In this document: one piece after another, positions 22,550 to 32,275 of the stretch
Layout of the letters: every line of letters begins with the position of its first letter
Numbering within the stretch: the first letter of the stretch is position 1
NCBI GenBank assembly: GCA_018398765.1
Contig: JAHBMJ010000015.1
Location: 17,501-60,437, forward strand
Reading direction: 5' to 3'
DNA: 42,937 bases
From: Chromera velia
Lineage: Eukaryota; Sar; Chromeraceae
Notes under the pieces: model-generated
The model's database searches: none
What the model was told of the DNA's origin: nothing
What the model saw: only the letters and a program-made list of their open reading frames with translations
Translations under genes and position numbers: made by a program

Positions 22550-23190
22550 GGGGAGAGGGGGAGAGACATGCATGGATGCAAACAGGAACAGAAAAAGGAA
22601 GGAAAGGTTTCATGCATCCTTACTGGAGTCAAGTGATCGAAAGGTTGAACACAAACAAGGCTGCACGGTGAAGGCATGAGAGTGCAAGGAAAAAAAATGG
22701 GGACAACATGAGAAGAAAAAAGGAGGAAGGAATGGAGAAAGGAAACAAGGAGAGAATGACGGGAATTCGTTCATGCATTCGTTCTTGTAGTGCTCTGGAG
22801 ATCTGAATGAGCCATGCATGCATCACTCAATTCCCGCTGCCTGTACGTCCCGAGGCCTCTGTGTGTGTGTGTGAGCGCTTTCACTCGCCTTTCTCGTCCT
22901 TCTTTCCACAAGACTGGTTACAAAGAAAGGACGGAACACAAAAAAACAGAACAGGACAAAACGCACAGGAAGGGAAGGACCGGTTGAAAGAACCCGTTCG
23001 GCTTGTCCTTCCCTTCCCTTCTCTGCACAGACAATCTCCCGTCTCTACTTTTAAAGCTTCGCTGGCTGAGGCTGACAAGAACCATCTGATGTTTGCCTGC
23101 TAGCACGCATGATCGGGGAACGGGTCTTGACTGAACTCAGACAGACAAGACACCTGCATGCACACATTGGGGAGACGAACCTCTGCATTC
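20486..23190. other. Long interval with no supported gene; several microsatellites
   Basis: The interval contains a poly-G run (21594-21601), (CTTC)n at 21660-21692, (ATCG)n near 22417-22432, (CA)n at 22516-22546 and frequent TGCATGC words. Short minus-strand ORFs at 21018-21368 (FLPEDVNCWVGCPSGFLGIL) and 22059-22268 (RVLLSGRLAYLLHVLDLP) have plausible composition. Neither has a recognised domain nor clear splice partners. They could be exons of a minus-strand gene, but I cannot support that. Confidence 0.5.
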
Positions 23191-23197
23191 AAACTCT

Positions 23198-26100
23198 TCA
23201 AGTGACCGCTGCTGCTCTTGCGTGGCGGCGCTGCAGAAGGGACTCGAGGGCAGGTGGGCTGATGGCGGCGCCTCTGCATTCCTTGCATCGACTGCGCCGC
23301 CGCCCATGCTCGCAATAAGCTGCACCCCCACATTCCTTGCAGTAGTACCGCGCTCGCCCATGCTCGCAAAGGCTCGAACCTCCGCAGTCCTTGCAGCGTC
23401 TGCGCTCCCGGCCATGCTCGCAAAGGCTCGAACCTCCGCAGTCCTTGCAGCGTCTGCGCTCCCGGCCATGCTCGCAAAGGCTGGAACCTCCGCAGTCCTT
23501 GCAACGATTGCGCCGCCGCCCATGCTCGCAATAAGCTGCACCCCCACATTCCTTGCAGTAGTACCGCACTCGTCCGTGCTCACAGACAGCAGACTTAGGC
23601 TGGCGTTTAGACACAGACACAGGCAAAGTCTTGAGCCCCTGAAGGAGATCAGTCGAAAAGGAGACGGCCAAAAGTGAAGTCTCTTTCTTGGACCCATCAC
23701 GCAAACGCTCTTCTATTCTGATCTCCTCACATGCGGACGGAGAGTGGGCCAACAATCCGCGTGCGAACGCCTCTGCAGCCAAACGAGCCCCACCTTCTCC
23801 AAAGTGAAAAGACGAAAAGCGGAATTTATGCACACCCTCATTAACTAGTGTTTTTCTCACTTTCTCGTTTTTTCTTCCCTGCCTAGAACCTGTCTCGTTC
23901 TCCTTCCTCCCCCCCCCCCTCCGATCACAAAAGTTTGTCCATTTGGGGTCATTTCTGTCGACACACAAAACTTCCCACGAGGCAGAGTCGCCCCGACGCA
24001 CTCCCGGTATTTCCTCCAAAGGCTGCTGCTCTCCTACCTCTTCAAGAAGCTTTCTCACCTCTGCAACGTTCTGCAGACGGCAGAAATGCCTTCTAAAGCA
24101 CTTCCCAATACATGCAGCACCCCCCTTTCCGTACACCGAGACGGGTATCGAAATCAAACGACTCTCAGCAAACCGCCCCCACGCAGAAGGAAAACGTGAT
24201 GGATCAAGCACCAGCCACTCCTCTCCATCCACTACGACCCATCTCTCCCGGTCTCTCTGCACAACCCGGCTGAATTCCTCTGCATTCTCCCTCTGACAAA
24301 CAAAAGACAACACGTCTCCCCCCCCCTGCACATCAAATTGACGGACAAGCCTCTTTGGACTCTCACGCCGAAGCCTGCCTCTAGGATCTTTCAACAAAGA
24401 CTTCTCCTCAACATACTCAACAACCCAAGCGCCCTGTGGAGACGCCAAATGAGACTTGGAGTCCTTTGTGGAACCTGCGTCTGTCTCCCGCTCCTTCTCC
24501 TCGTCTCCCTTCCCTCCTCTCCCCCGCTCTTTTTCCTCTGAGAAAAGCGCTTCTTCTTCCTCCCCCCTACTTCCCCCTACCGTTTTCTTTCCTCCTCTCT
24601 TCTGTTTCTGAGTGCTCTTTGGTTCTCTCTTGAGACACTTCCACGAGACACCAAGACGAGAGCTGTGGAGAGACTCCACAAAACCACTCGCAAAGGCATA
24701 GGCAGCTGCGAGAGCCCCTCTGTGGCCGTATCGGGAGACGGGAAAGCGCACGCGTGTGACAGACAAGCGCAAAGGGTCAACAAACCGGACCTCCCAACTC
24801 TCTCCCAACTTCCATCTTTTCTCATCCTTCTCTCTTAATTGATTCCAGAGGGTCCGGCTTCTTACTGGAGCAGCGTGCTTCCAGCTGAGCGTTACTAGCC
24901 CCTTTCTTTTGAAGGCAGCTTTTCCAATCTTGGCCTTCATTTCTTCTCCCTCTCTTGAAGAAGAGTATGCTAGTGAGGGAGACAAAAAGCGCTCTAAACA
25001 CACACCCCTCATCGCGTCTTCAAACAAAACCTCTGACAATTCCTTCGCTGAGGCCCAGGCACCTCCAAGACCGAAAGAAAAGGCGGGGAAGAAGAACGAT
25101 GGGTGCCTTTTTCTTTTCTTTTTCTTCGGCTTTGTTCGCCCGATCTCCTCACTCTTCCCGTCCCCTACCCCCTGCCCTGACAGATCAGACATGTCCACTA
25201 CAAACCCACAGTCCCTCCCTTCACCCTGCTGCTCTCCAATATTAACATACCGAGGTGTGAGTGCAACCCTATGCACCCACGAGGCAAATCCCTCAGCTGC
25301 CGCTCGGGACCCCCCCTCCCCATACGCCTCGACTCCGAAATTTCGTTTGCTTTTCTTCCTCACCGATTTCAGGTTCTTCCAACCCTGCGAGATGTAAGTC
25401 ACTCTCCACACACACTGATGCTTTCCCGTTGACATCTTGACCACATCGGGGGACACCCCCACAGGCCGTCTTTGGCCATCTACAGCATCTAATGTTTGCT
25501 GACGCTCCAACCACCCCAGACGACTGCTTTTCAGTGCATCAGGGGGAGGATTCAGAAAGGCCTCCAACGAACTCCCTCCCTCTTCTGCAGCCTTCAGCAG
25601 TCCTTTAGCGAAACTCTCAGCTGCGCACTTGGCGCCCTGAAAGGAGAACTGATTGGCGGCAAAACTGTAATGTCTCGTCAAATTCGTCAAGGTCGTCTGT
25701 CCTTGGAGCAGACTGCTGTTGTCTTCTTCTGGGAGTCCTCGAAGGATCTCCTCACAATCAACTCTCCAAACACGCTTGATACCCTTTCCATACAGACCTA
25801 CCCCGGGCACGGAGGACACTGCCTCCCCTCCCCCTTCCCCCTCCCTTTCTCCTCTTTCCTCCGCTTCTGACGGAATCAACTTGAGCATGCCAGGCTCCTC
25901 CCTCGACTGCAAAAACAAAACTGTCGGGTCGACCCGAAAGAGTCGAATGCTCTTGGCAAAACGAACCGCACGCTCACGAGCAGCGGCAACTCCCACTTCG
26001 GAGGCACTGAAGAAAGCGGAAATTGGCGACCCCCTTCGCGCACGCACTATCCAGCCCTTCATGCCCTCTTTGGTTGTTGACCAGGTAACAAGGGGGGCGT

Positions 26101-27505
26101 TGCCAAGGGCTGCCGCCGTCTTGTCGGCACCGTGAAGAAACTTTTTTCGAACGTTGTCGGCAATTCGTTCGTCTGCCCTCTTCCACTGCTGTGCTGACTG
26201 TGCATTCGGCAACGTCTCCACCTCCCCCGTCAGACGCGACTTCACCTGCTGAAATTCTTTCGAAAAATCGCTCATGTACACATCAAGTGCACCCTCTGCA
26301 CTTTCCGCCTCCTCACCCTTAGCACCCTCAGTCTTCTCGGACGACGCGAGAGCAAAAGGAGGTCGTGTTGCCCCCACAGCCACTGACGGGAACTTTGGCT
26401 CCTCCTCGAAGGCCCCGAAAGAACCGAAGGCAGGGGAGAAGGATAACGAAGGGAGGGACGCAGAGGTCCCGGGGGGGAGGCGGGGCACGTAGGGAGAGGG
26501 GGGGGCAAGGGGTGGAGCGAAAGGTGGAAGAGGAATAAACGGCTTTGCAGCAGGGAGGGCTGAAGGGTTTGTGGGTGAATGTCTAGTTCCCTTCTGTCCC
26601 TTCTTTTTCTTCTCTCCCTTCTTCCTGTCATCCTTGTCTGCTCTCTCTGGCGTCTCCTTCTCCTTCTCCTTCTGCCAGAGGAAAGGGTCCCGGGATCGGG
26701 AGGCCGAGAGAAGCAAAACAGGAGGAGAAGAAGGAGAAGGGGGTCTCGGAGGGGGGGGGGAGATCGTGGAACTTCTTTGCCTGTTCCTTTTCCACCTTCT
26801 CCTTTTGTCCTGTCTTCTCCTTCTGGAGACTCTGTGGTCTACCCTCTGGGAGGGAGGCACAGTCGGAGGGGTTTTCGTTTGTTTGCCAGGGATGTTTTTG
26901 TGTTTTTTGGCTTCAGCCCCACGATGTGCATGCATTTGCTTATCCTTCTTTGTCCTTTCTGTTCCTGTCTCGGGATTCAAGTTCTTTCCGGGACTCCTCC
27001 TCTTCTCCCCCTCTCCAGACTTGCCTGCTCTTTTCCCCCTCCTCTTCTTTTTCTTCTCCTCAACTCGAGACAGCCCTTCTGGCCCTCGGAGGGCATCTGT
27101 TGAGGGGGGCGGCGGCGTCTCCTCCAGGCTCTTGAACAGAGAGGAGAGATCACCCAGAGACGCACTGGATGGGGTGGAGAGGGAAGAAGAAGAATGTGAA
27201 GGAGAAGAAAGGGAAAGAAGGGGGGAACTGAAGTCGAAGGTTGCTGCTGCCTCCCTCTCCTGCTCCCTTCGCTTCTCAATCTGCCCGCCCTCCTCTAATA
27301 CCAGCGCCCCTTTCCGTCCCTGCAGCGTCACGCTGATCACCCTGTGTCGCCTGACGGGCCGTAGGGGGATCGGCAAAAAAGCCGGATCGCCCCATCTCCC
27401 TCCGCCTCTTTCCACTACATGTACACCACCAGGCTTGACGGAGGAGACTTCTGATAATCCAAGCAAAACGCACAAATCCAGTAGCAGAGAGACACTCCAC
27501 CGCAT
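23198..27505 (-). CDS. Multi-AP2-like-domain protein with C-terminal CEHGR repeats
   Basis: A single open frame of 1435 residues. Residues ~85-420 are low-complexity, Lys/Arg/Pro/Ser-rich. Then come repeated modules of the ApiAP2 type (a Trp-x-Val strand followed by F.v..yG..gA...Ae.FA): about 471-518 (divergent), 577-633, 697-745 (WRVTYISQGWK...FGVEAYGEGGSRAAAEGFA, the clearest), 898-945, 1093-1141 (divergent) and 1173-1251. AP2 modules bind DNA in apicomplexan and plant regulators, so a transcription-factor or chromatin role is inferred. Residues ~1307-1416 are six 18-residue CEHGRxRxxCKxCGG repeats, presumably zinc-binding. The ATG at 27505 is preceded directly by an in-frame stop. The first ~22 residues resemble a signal peptide, odd for a nuclear protein, so the true start may be internal (for example after the TTATCAG acceptor-like site near 27452) or further exons may exist. 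Confidence 0.75.
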   Translation of the reverse strand: MRWSVSLLLDLCVLLGLSEVSSVKPGGVHVVERGGGRWGDPAFLPIPLRPVRRHRVISVTLQGRKGALVLEEGGQIEKRREQEREAAATFDFSSPLLSLSSPSHSSSSLSTPSSASLGDLSSLFKSLEETPPPPSTDALRGPEGLSRVEEKKKKRRGKRAGKSGEGEKRRSPGKNLNPETGTERTKKDKQMHAHRGAEAKKHKNIPGKQTKTPPTVPPSQRVDHRVSRRRRQDKRRRWKRNRQRSSTISPPPPRPPSPSSPPVLLLSASRSRDPFLWQKEKEKETPERADKDDRKKGEKKKKGQKGTRHSPTNPSALPAAKPFIPLPPFAPPLAPPSPYVPRLPPGTSASLPSLSFSPAFGSFGAFEEEPKFPSVAVGATRPPFALASSEKTEGAKGEEAESAEGALDVYMSDFSKEFQQVKSRLTGEVETLPNAQSAQQWKRADERIADNVRKKFLHGADKTAAALGNAPLVTWSTTKEGMKGWIVRARRGSPISAFFSASEVGVAAARERAVRFAKSIRLFRVDPTVLFLQSREEPGMLKLIPSEAEERGEREGEGGGEAVSSVPGVGLYGKGIKRVWRVDCEEILRGLPEEDNSSLLQGQTTLTNLTRHYSFAANQFSFQGAKCAAESFAKGLLKAAEEGGSSLEAFLNPPPDALKSSRLGWLERQQTLDAVDGQRRPVGVSPDVVKMSTGKHQCVWRVTYISQGWKNLKSVRKKSKRNFGVEAYGEGGSRAAAEGFASWVHRVALTPRYVNIGEQQGEGRDCGFVVDMSDLSGQGVGDGKSEEIGRTKPKKKKRKRHPSFFFPAFSFGLGGAWASAKELSEVLFEDAMRGVCLERFLSPSLAYSSSREGEEMKAKIGKAAFKRKGLVTLSWKHAAPVRSRTLWNQLREKDEKRWKLGESWEVRFVDPLRLSVTRVRFPVSRYGHRGALAAAYAFASGFVESLHSSRLGVSWKCLKREPKSTQKQKRGGKKTVGGSRGEEEEALFSEEKERGRGGKGDEEKERETDAGSTKDSKSHLASPQGAWVVEYVEEKSLLKDPRGRLRRESPKRLVRQFDVQGGGDVLSFVCQRENAEEFSRVVQRDRERWVVVDGEEWLVLDPSRFPSAWGRFAESRLISIPVSVYGKGGAACIGKCFRRHFCRLQNVAEVRKLLEEVGEQQPLEEIPGVRRGDSASWEVLCVDRNDPKWTNFCDRRGGGRKENETGSRQGRKNEKVRKTLVNEGVHKFRFSSFHFGEGGARLAAEAFARGLLAHSPSACEEIRIEERLRDGSKKETSLLAVSFSTDLLQGLKTLPVSVSKRQPKSAVCEHGRVRYYCKECGGAAYCEHGRRRNRCKDCGGSSLCEHGRERRRCKDCGGSSLCEHGRERRRCKDCGGSSLCEHGRARYYCKECGGAAYCEHGRRRSRCKECRGAAISPPALESLLQRRHARAAAVT
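23255..23590 (-). repeat. 54-bp coding tandem repeat encoding six CEHGR modules
   Basis: Six 18-codon units. Unit order by sequence is A (RYYCKECGGAAY), B (RRNRCKDCGG), C, C (both RERRRCKDCGGSSL), A (RYYCKECGGAAY), B' (RRSRCKECRG). Each unit has one His and three Cys at fixed spacing. The two C units are almost identical at DNA level, indicating recent duplication. Confidence 0.92.
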
Positions 27506-27740
27506 TCACGAAAAGTACCTGCACACAGAGATGGGGGTGTGATGATGCACGAGTTAGAGTAGCAGACACACACCCACACACACACACACACAGAGCTAGA
27601 GGGCAACGTCAAGGAACGAAAGGACAGATGGGCGTTCACTTCAGTCCAAAAGAGTTGAAGTCTTCATGAACGCAGGAACCTTTGTGCGAGAATCGGAGGC
27701 AGGGAAACAAACAAGTGCACATGCACACTCACCGAGACAT

Positions 27741-27927
27741 GAGGCTCCCACTCCTTTTCCAGGTCAAAGCAACGGACCACGTACGACCTCAGGACACAAC
27801 AGATCTCTCTCTCCCACTCCTTGTACACGAACAAACTCTTCAATGCAGGGTACAAAGAGACAGAAACATGCCCAGAAGGTGTCCACTGATCGACAGACAA
27901 GAGTGAGTCCCAAACCGCTGTACACAA
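27741..27927 (-). CDS. Possible coding exon upstream of the AP2-like gene
   Basis: The minus strand reads SLYPALKSLFVYKEWEREI...CFDLEKEWEPHVS and then meets a good GTGAGT donor at about 27740. Composition looks coding. However, the phase (0) does not join the AP2-like frame at the nearest in-frame acceptor, which needs phase 1. It may belong to a different gene or be non-coding. No domain is recognised. Confidence 0.3.
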
Positions 27928-27949
27928 TGCTTCATCTCAGTCTCTTCGA

Positions 27950-28768
27950 TACGCAACAGATGAAGTGATGCAGGTGACACTTTCTCTTATCGTTAGCAGA
28001 AATGGCAACAAGCAAGCCTCTGAGCTTCCAGTGAGATTGCTTGTCTTGAAAGGAAACGCCTGCATTGCAAGACCTGCTGCCAGAGTCACAGTCAGACGCA
28101 AGGAACAGTCGAAGCAACAGTTGCTAGACGGGATGTAGACGGCTACAGTCTGATTGGCTGAAGTTGCCGGCCTTTGTGCATACATGCATGCGTGACGGAT
28201 TCGTATTTTCTGCGCGCGCGGCGCCGCACATGCAGAATGCCCATATATGCGATCGAGCGCATGCATGCATGAGCGCGGCGCCGCGCGATGTTCACGCACT
28301 TCGCGCGGCGCCTCCTGAGTCAATTCGAACTTTCACTCATGGTCCGAATGATTCTGACAATGAATCGTTATGAATCGCTACAGCTCCGAATGTCACTCAG
28401 CGGGCCGCCAAGTACATTAATTCTCCAGTCGATGCGTATGAAGATTCATTGTCCTGCTGCTCTTTACACTTCACAATTCGTTGCTGGCCGCCCGACGCGC
28501 AGGCGGACCTTTTGAGAATGAGCCGTCTCCTTGAGGCGTGCATGTATTGAATCCAGCGGGTGAGGAATTGATGCACCGTGAGCAGAACAGGCAGGCGTCC
28601 GTGCTAGCCTAGAGTCCTGGAAACAAAGGCACGGAGACGAGTCTGTTTCTCAGCTCCTTTTCGGTGACCCTCTGGCCTTTCTGCCAGGGGGCCGAAAATT
28701 CGATTGATCAGTCTGACGGCTCAGAGTGGAGGTTTGGTCGGTCGGTCGAGAAGGCAATCCTCCCTCCA
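27950..28768. promoter_or_regulatory. Probable bidirectional promoter region with GGCGCC palindromes
   Basis: The AP2-like gene is transcribed leftwards and the cycloisomerase gene rightwards from this interval. Within 28210-28315 a GCGCGGCGCC word occurs three times (28212-28229, 28272-28288, 28302-28312), two of them inside longer palindromes, together with a TGCATGCA octamer (28262-28269). No TATA box can be assigned. The promoter role is inferred from gene layout and composition only. Confidence 0.4.
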
Positions 28769-29383
28769 ATGCCGTCTACATTGGCTGTCCGGGACTGGGT
28801 GGTGGTGGGCATAGGGGTGGTGCCTGCTACCGTCGTGTGGGTGATTCTGGGTCTAGTTGCCTGCTTCAGTGTGATTCCGGAGACGGGGGAGGGGGGGCAG
28901 AAACCTGTGTGGTTGTCTCGGAATCCAGTGAAGAGGTCTGGGGAGGTTTTCTTCTTGAATTATTCGGTTTTCTGGATTTGTTGGTTTGGCACTGTGGTGG
29001 TCTCTGGGGTCTGGAGGAACTTCGGGAATTGGAGCTACCTGTTCGTGACATCGATGCTCGTGGTCCCTCCTTTCGTTCTTCCTCTGCTTCAGGTCAGGAT
29101 CTCTTCTCTGTGTGCAGAGGGGGGGGTCTTGTTCCTCCTTCAGTGTTTGACCTTGCTAGTTCCTCTCTCGATAAAGTGTCCTAAAGTGCAGGAGAGAGCT
29201 TGGGGCCTTCCTGCTGTGGCCTGCTGTTGTCTTGTCGTGTTTTTGATTTTCTTTCCTCCTTACAGTTCTGTTCTTTGACGTGTTCCTTCGCTTCCTGGTG
29301 TCCATGGTAGCGTGGTAGAAAGAGAAGCTCTGGATATTCTTGGAACTCTCTCCTTCTCTACCTCTTTGCTGTCACTCCCTCTG

Positions 29384-29417
<34 letters not shown>

Positions 29418-32275
29418 TGGGAGAGAGAGACTGTGGGCAAGACTGTGCAGGCAGGAGAGGAAGAGACCTCAAAGAATGCCCAGATGTCCACTCTCTGCCG
29501 TCTGTTCTGGTTCAAGGCCAACGTGTGGGTCGCCATTTTGAGTTTCATTGGGAACTACTTCTGGTCAGTCGGTGTGAAACGAGAATGATTTAGGGTTTGT
29601 GCTTTTTTTCTTTTTTGTTCTTTGGGCGCTGTGCGCGTGGTCCATATTCTATGCGATCAACAAGAAAGATTCGTCCTTCCTTCTTTGGTATTTCATGTGG
29701 ATCATGATCAGGTCATTGTCTGTACTTATGTGGCTGAGCTTGCTCACAGCTCGCTCATGCAAAAAGAGTTTTGTGCGCCTTGAAGACATACAGAGAGACC
29801 TGGCTGCAGCGATGCGGCTCTGCAAGGGACCAGCGCGCCCCTTTCTTCCCTTTCATGAAACTCCTTTGAATGGTTTTCCCTCGCACGTCATGGCAGCCAA
29901 TGTGTATCTTCTCTTTTCTCCCTCTCGCGCGCTGTGCGCGTAAGTTTTCCTCGGCTGGTTTTTTGGGGGGGGAAACAGCCAGGAACGCAAACTCTCGAAC
30001 AAAACACCGCCTTTTTGTCCACGCAAAAAAAGATGCATACACGAACGCAGAAATACCCATGCATGCCCTCCCTCGCTGCTCTTCCCCCCCTTTCCCATGC
30101 AGGACCCACTACTTCTACAGCCTTCTGGGGGTCTCCTACTCCCTCGACGGCTGGAGACTGAACAACGTCCCCGTGCCGATGTACCTGGCAACACACTCGT
30201 ACTTCCTCAGCTACCATGTCGTTGCAGGTACATCCATCCGCAGAGGAGCTTGTACATAGACGGACAGCATTTTTGACAGGCAGACGGACAGGAGGAAGCG
30301 CACAGTGGGTGCATGTGTGCGTGAGAGAGAGGCGGAGGGGGGCAGAGAAAGGGAGTGGGAGAGGGAGAGGGAGAGGCGGAGGGAGAAAAAGGAATCTGTA
30401 AGAGGCGAGACAGTCCTGCAGACAGTCAGACAGGCAGAGCCGGAGAAAAAGAGGCGGGGCAGACCGGAAGACCATGTGAAATGTCACGTTTCCTCCGCAG
30501 CCATGCAGTGAAATGTTGAACAGAAAGTCTCGTCCATCCACACACGGACTGTCAATATTTTCATGCTCTCTCGACATAACCCATATGTCCTGCAGGTCTG
30601 GTGCTGCGTCGTTGGCGCACCTCCCGTCTCCGTGCTGCGAGTCCTGCCTGGCTCCGTCCCCTCGGCTCCTTTGCCGTGGTGTCGCTCCTTGCTTCCTCCA
30701 CAGCTCTGACGGAGGCAGTGACGATCTCGGGATATGACCACTACGTCATTGCAGACAGGTGAGTGAGGGCAGGGGGGGGGAGAGACGGTGTGATGCATAC
30801 ATGCATGGCACATTCCAGTCTTTTTTTTCTTCTGGCAGTCGATAGATCGTTTCGCTTTGTGTCTCTGGTACATCACGAAGAAGGGGGGGAGGGATTTCGG
30901 TCTGTCGGATCGTCAATTCATTGCTCGTTCAGATGAGAAGAATGTCTGGTCAAATGACACTCAGAGGGAGACACAGGTAGAAGCAAGCATAAGCACGCAC
31001 AGACGCATGCACACACACATACACACACACATACACATACGCACACACATACATACACAAACACACGCATACCCACAAAGAACCAAGGGCGAGAAGATTG
31101 ATCTGGGTCAGTTGATGGATCGATGCCGCATCGGTTGATTGCCTGGTATGTTGCCTGCCTGCAGGAAATTCTTCTACACCGTGGGCTCTGTTGTCTACGG
31201 GATGGCCCTCATGATTTCTTTCCCCATGTTCTCACAGGTAGGTATTTCTTTCCCCATGTTCTCACAGGTAGGTATAGATGCATGTGCGTTAAGTGGCCCT
31301 CTTTTCTCTCTCCAGATAAGTCTTTCTCTTTCTTTCTCTCTCTTTTTTTTTCAATATGCATCTTTCTAATTTGACATGGCTTCGAAGGTGCACACTTTTC
31401 TGTTGTGCGCGGCCGATGCTGAAAACAAACGTCTGAAAGAAGCGGCAAGGCGCTGGAAAAGGGCCAATCAATTCTTTTGGTTTGGTGCATTTAAGGCCGC
31501 AGTCGAATTTCTCCGCCGCCGTGTTTCCTCTCATCACAATGTTCTTCTGGTAGTCGGCTGCGATCTCTCTCTCATCGGCCTTCGAAAGACGCACCCATAG
31601 ATACCCATATACACATATGTGTCCCCACAATCCCCCCCCCCCNCGCCTGCCTGCCTGCAGCTGGACGAACCTTCATCGGGGTGCCGTCTCTGTGGGGGGT
31701 CGGGCGATCTCAGTGGGGCCGCCCTCGCAGCCGGAGCGAAGGAGGAATCGTTGCGCGCAGCGGGTCTTGGCTCCACGTCACCCCGGACGCCCCTCATCCC
31801 TCCGGTGCCTCCTAAATGGAGACCCTCGGGGGCGCCGGGCGCAGGCGGCTCGAAGCCGGGAGGCGCCACCCCGCCGCGCCCCGGACTGCTACGCAGCAAC
31901 ACAGTTCATTTGGGACCGGGGGGGAGGGTGAAGGCACGGCCCAAGACCCCGACGGCGGCATCGTCCCTGCTGGGCGGGTTAGGACTGGAGGCGGGAGGGG
32001 GCCCCGGCATGCCGCTGTCAGGGGAGGATGCCGGGGCCCGTTTCGGGGCCTCTTGGGGTTCCAGCGCTCTTCGTATTGATTGTGCGTGCTCTTGTTGGTC
32101 TCTGGGTCAGACTGTGCTCCACGCCTGTGCTACAGGCATGCTGGTTTTGTTGGCCTTCGACGCGTTTCGATTAATCTTCCAGGCCTCCCCCTCAGTGAAG
32201 GTGCAAGATGTGAGGCTTCCCTGGCTAGAGAGTGTGATTGCAGGGATCAAAGAAGAGAACGAATTTTCTTTGTAA
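28769..32275 (+). CDS. CPI1: Cycloeucalenol cycloisomerase
   Basis: The ER-membrane enzyme that opens the 9,19-cyclopropane ring of cycloeucalenol to give obtusifoliol in cycloartenol-based sterol synthesis. Exons: 28769-29092, 29451-29563, 30103-30227, 30596-30758, 31165-31237, 31661-32275. Phases join to 470 residues. Matches to the plant family in order: WLSRNPVKRSGEVFFLNYS ('NPSKRWGE.FFL.Y'), FWFKANVWVAILSFIGNYFW split across the TGG codon into THYFYSLLGVSYS, WRLNNVPVPMYLATHSYF ('W.MNNVP...LTH'), SYHVVAG, YDHYVIADRKFFYTVGSVVY, SFPMFSQ, LDE and a last hydrophobic helix VLHACATGMLVLLAFDAF. Plant enzymes are about 280 residues. The excess is mainly a GC-rich, Gly/Pro-rich insertion of about 120 residues in exon 6 between LDE and the last helix. 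I chose the ATG at 28769 because the frame upstream lacks another ATG. Confidence 0.92.
31214..31273 (+). repeat. Exact 30-bp tandem duplication covering an exon-intron junction
   Basis: Positions 31214-31243 and 31244-31273 are identical. The unit holds the end of CPI1 exon 5 (SFPMFSQ) plus its donor GTAGGT. Two equally good donors result, at 31238 and 31268. Use of the second would add ten in-frame residues. Confidence 0.95.

Noticed and set aside
26571-27542. Plus-strand 323-codon ORF
   Set aside because: It is antisense to the low-complexity N-terminal part of the AP2-like gene, with Ser/Phe/Leu bias from complementing Lys/Glu/Arg codons.
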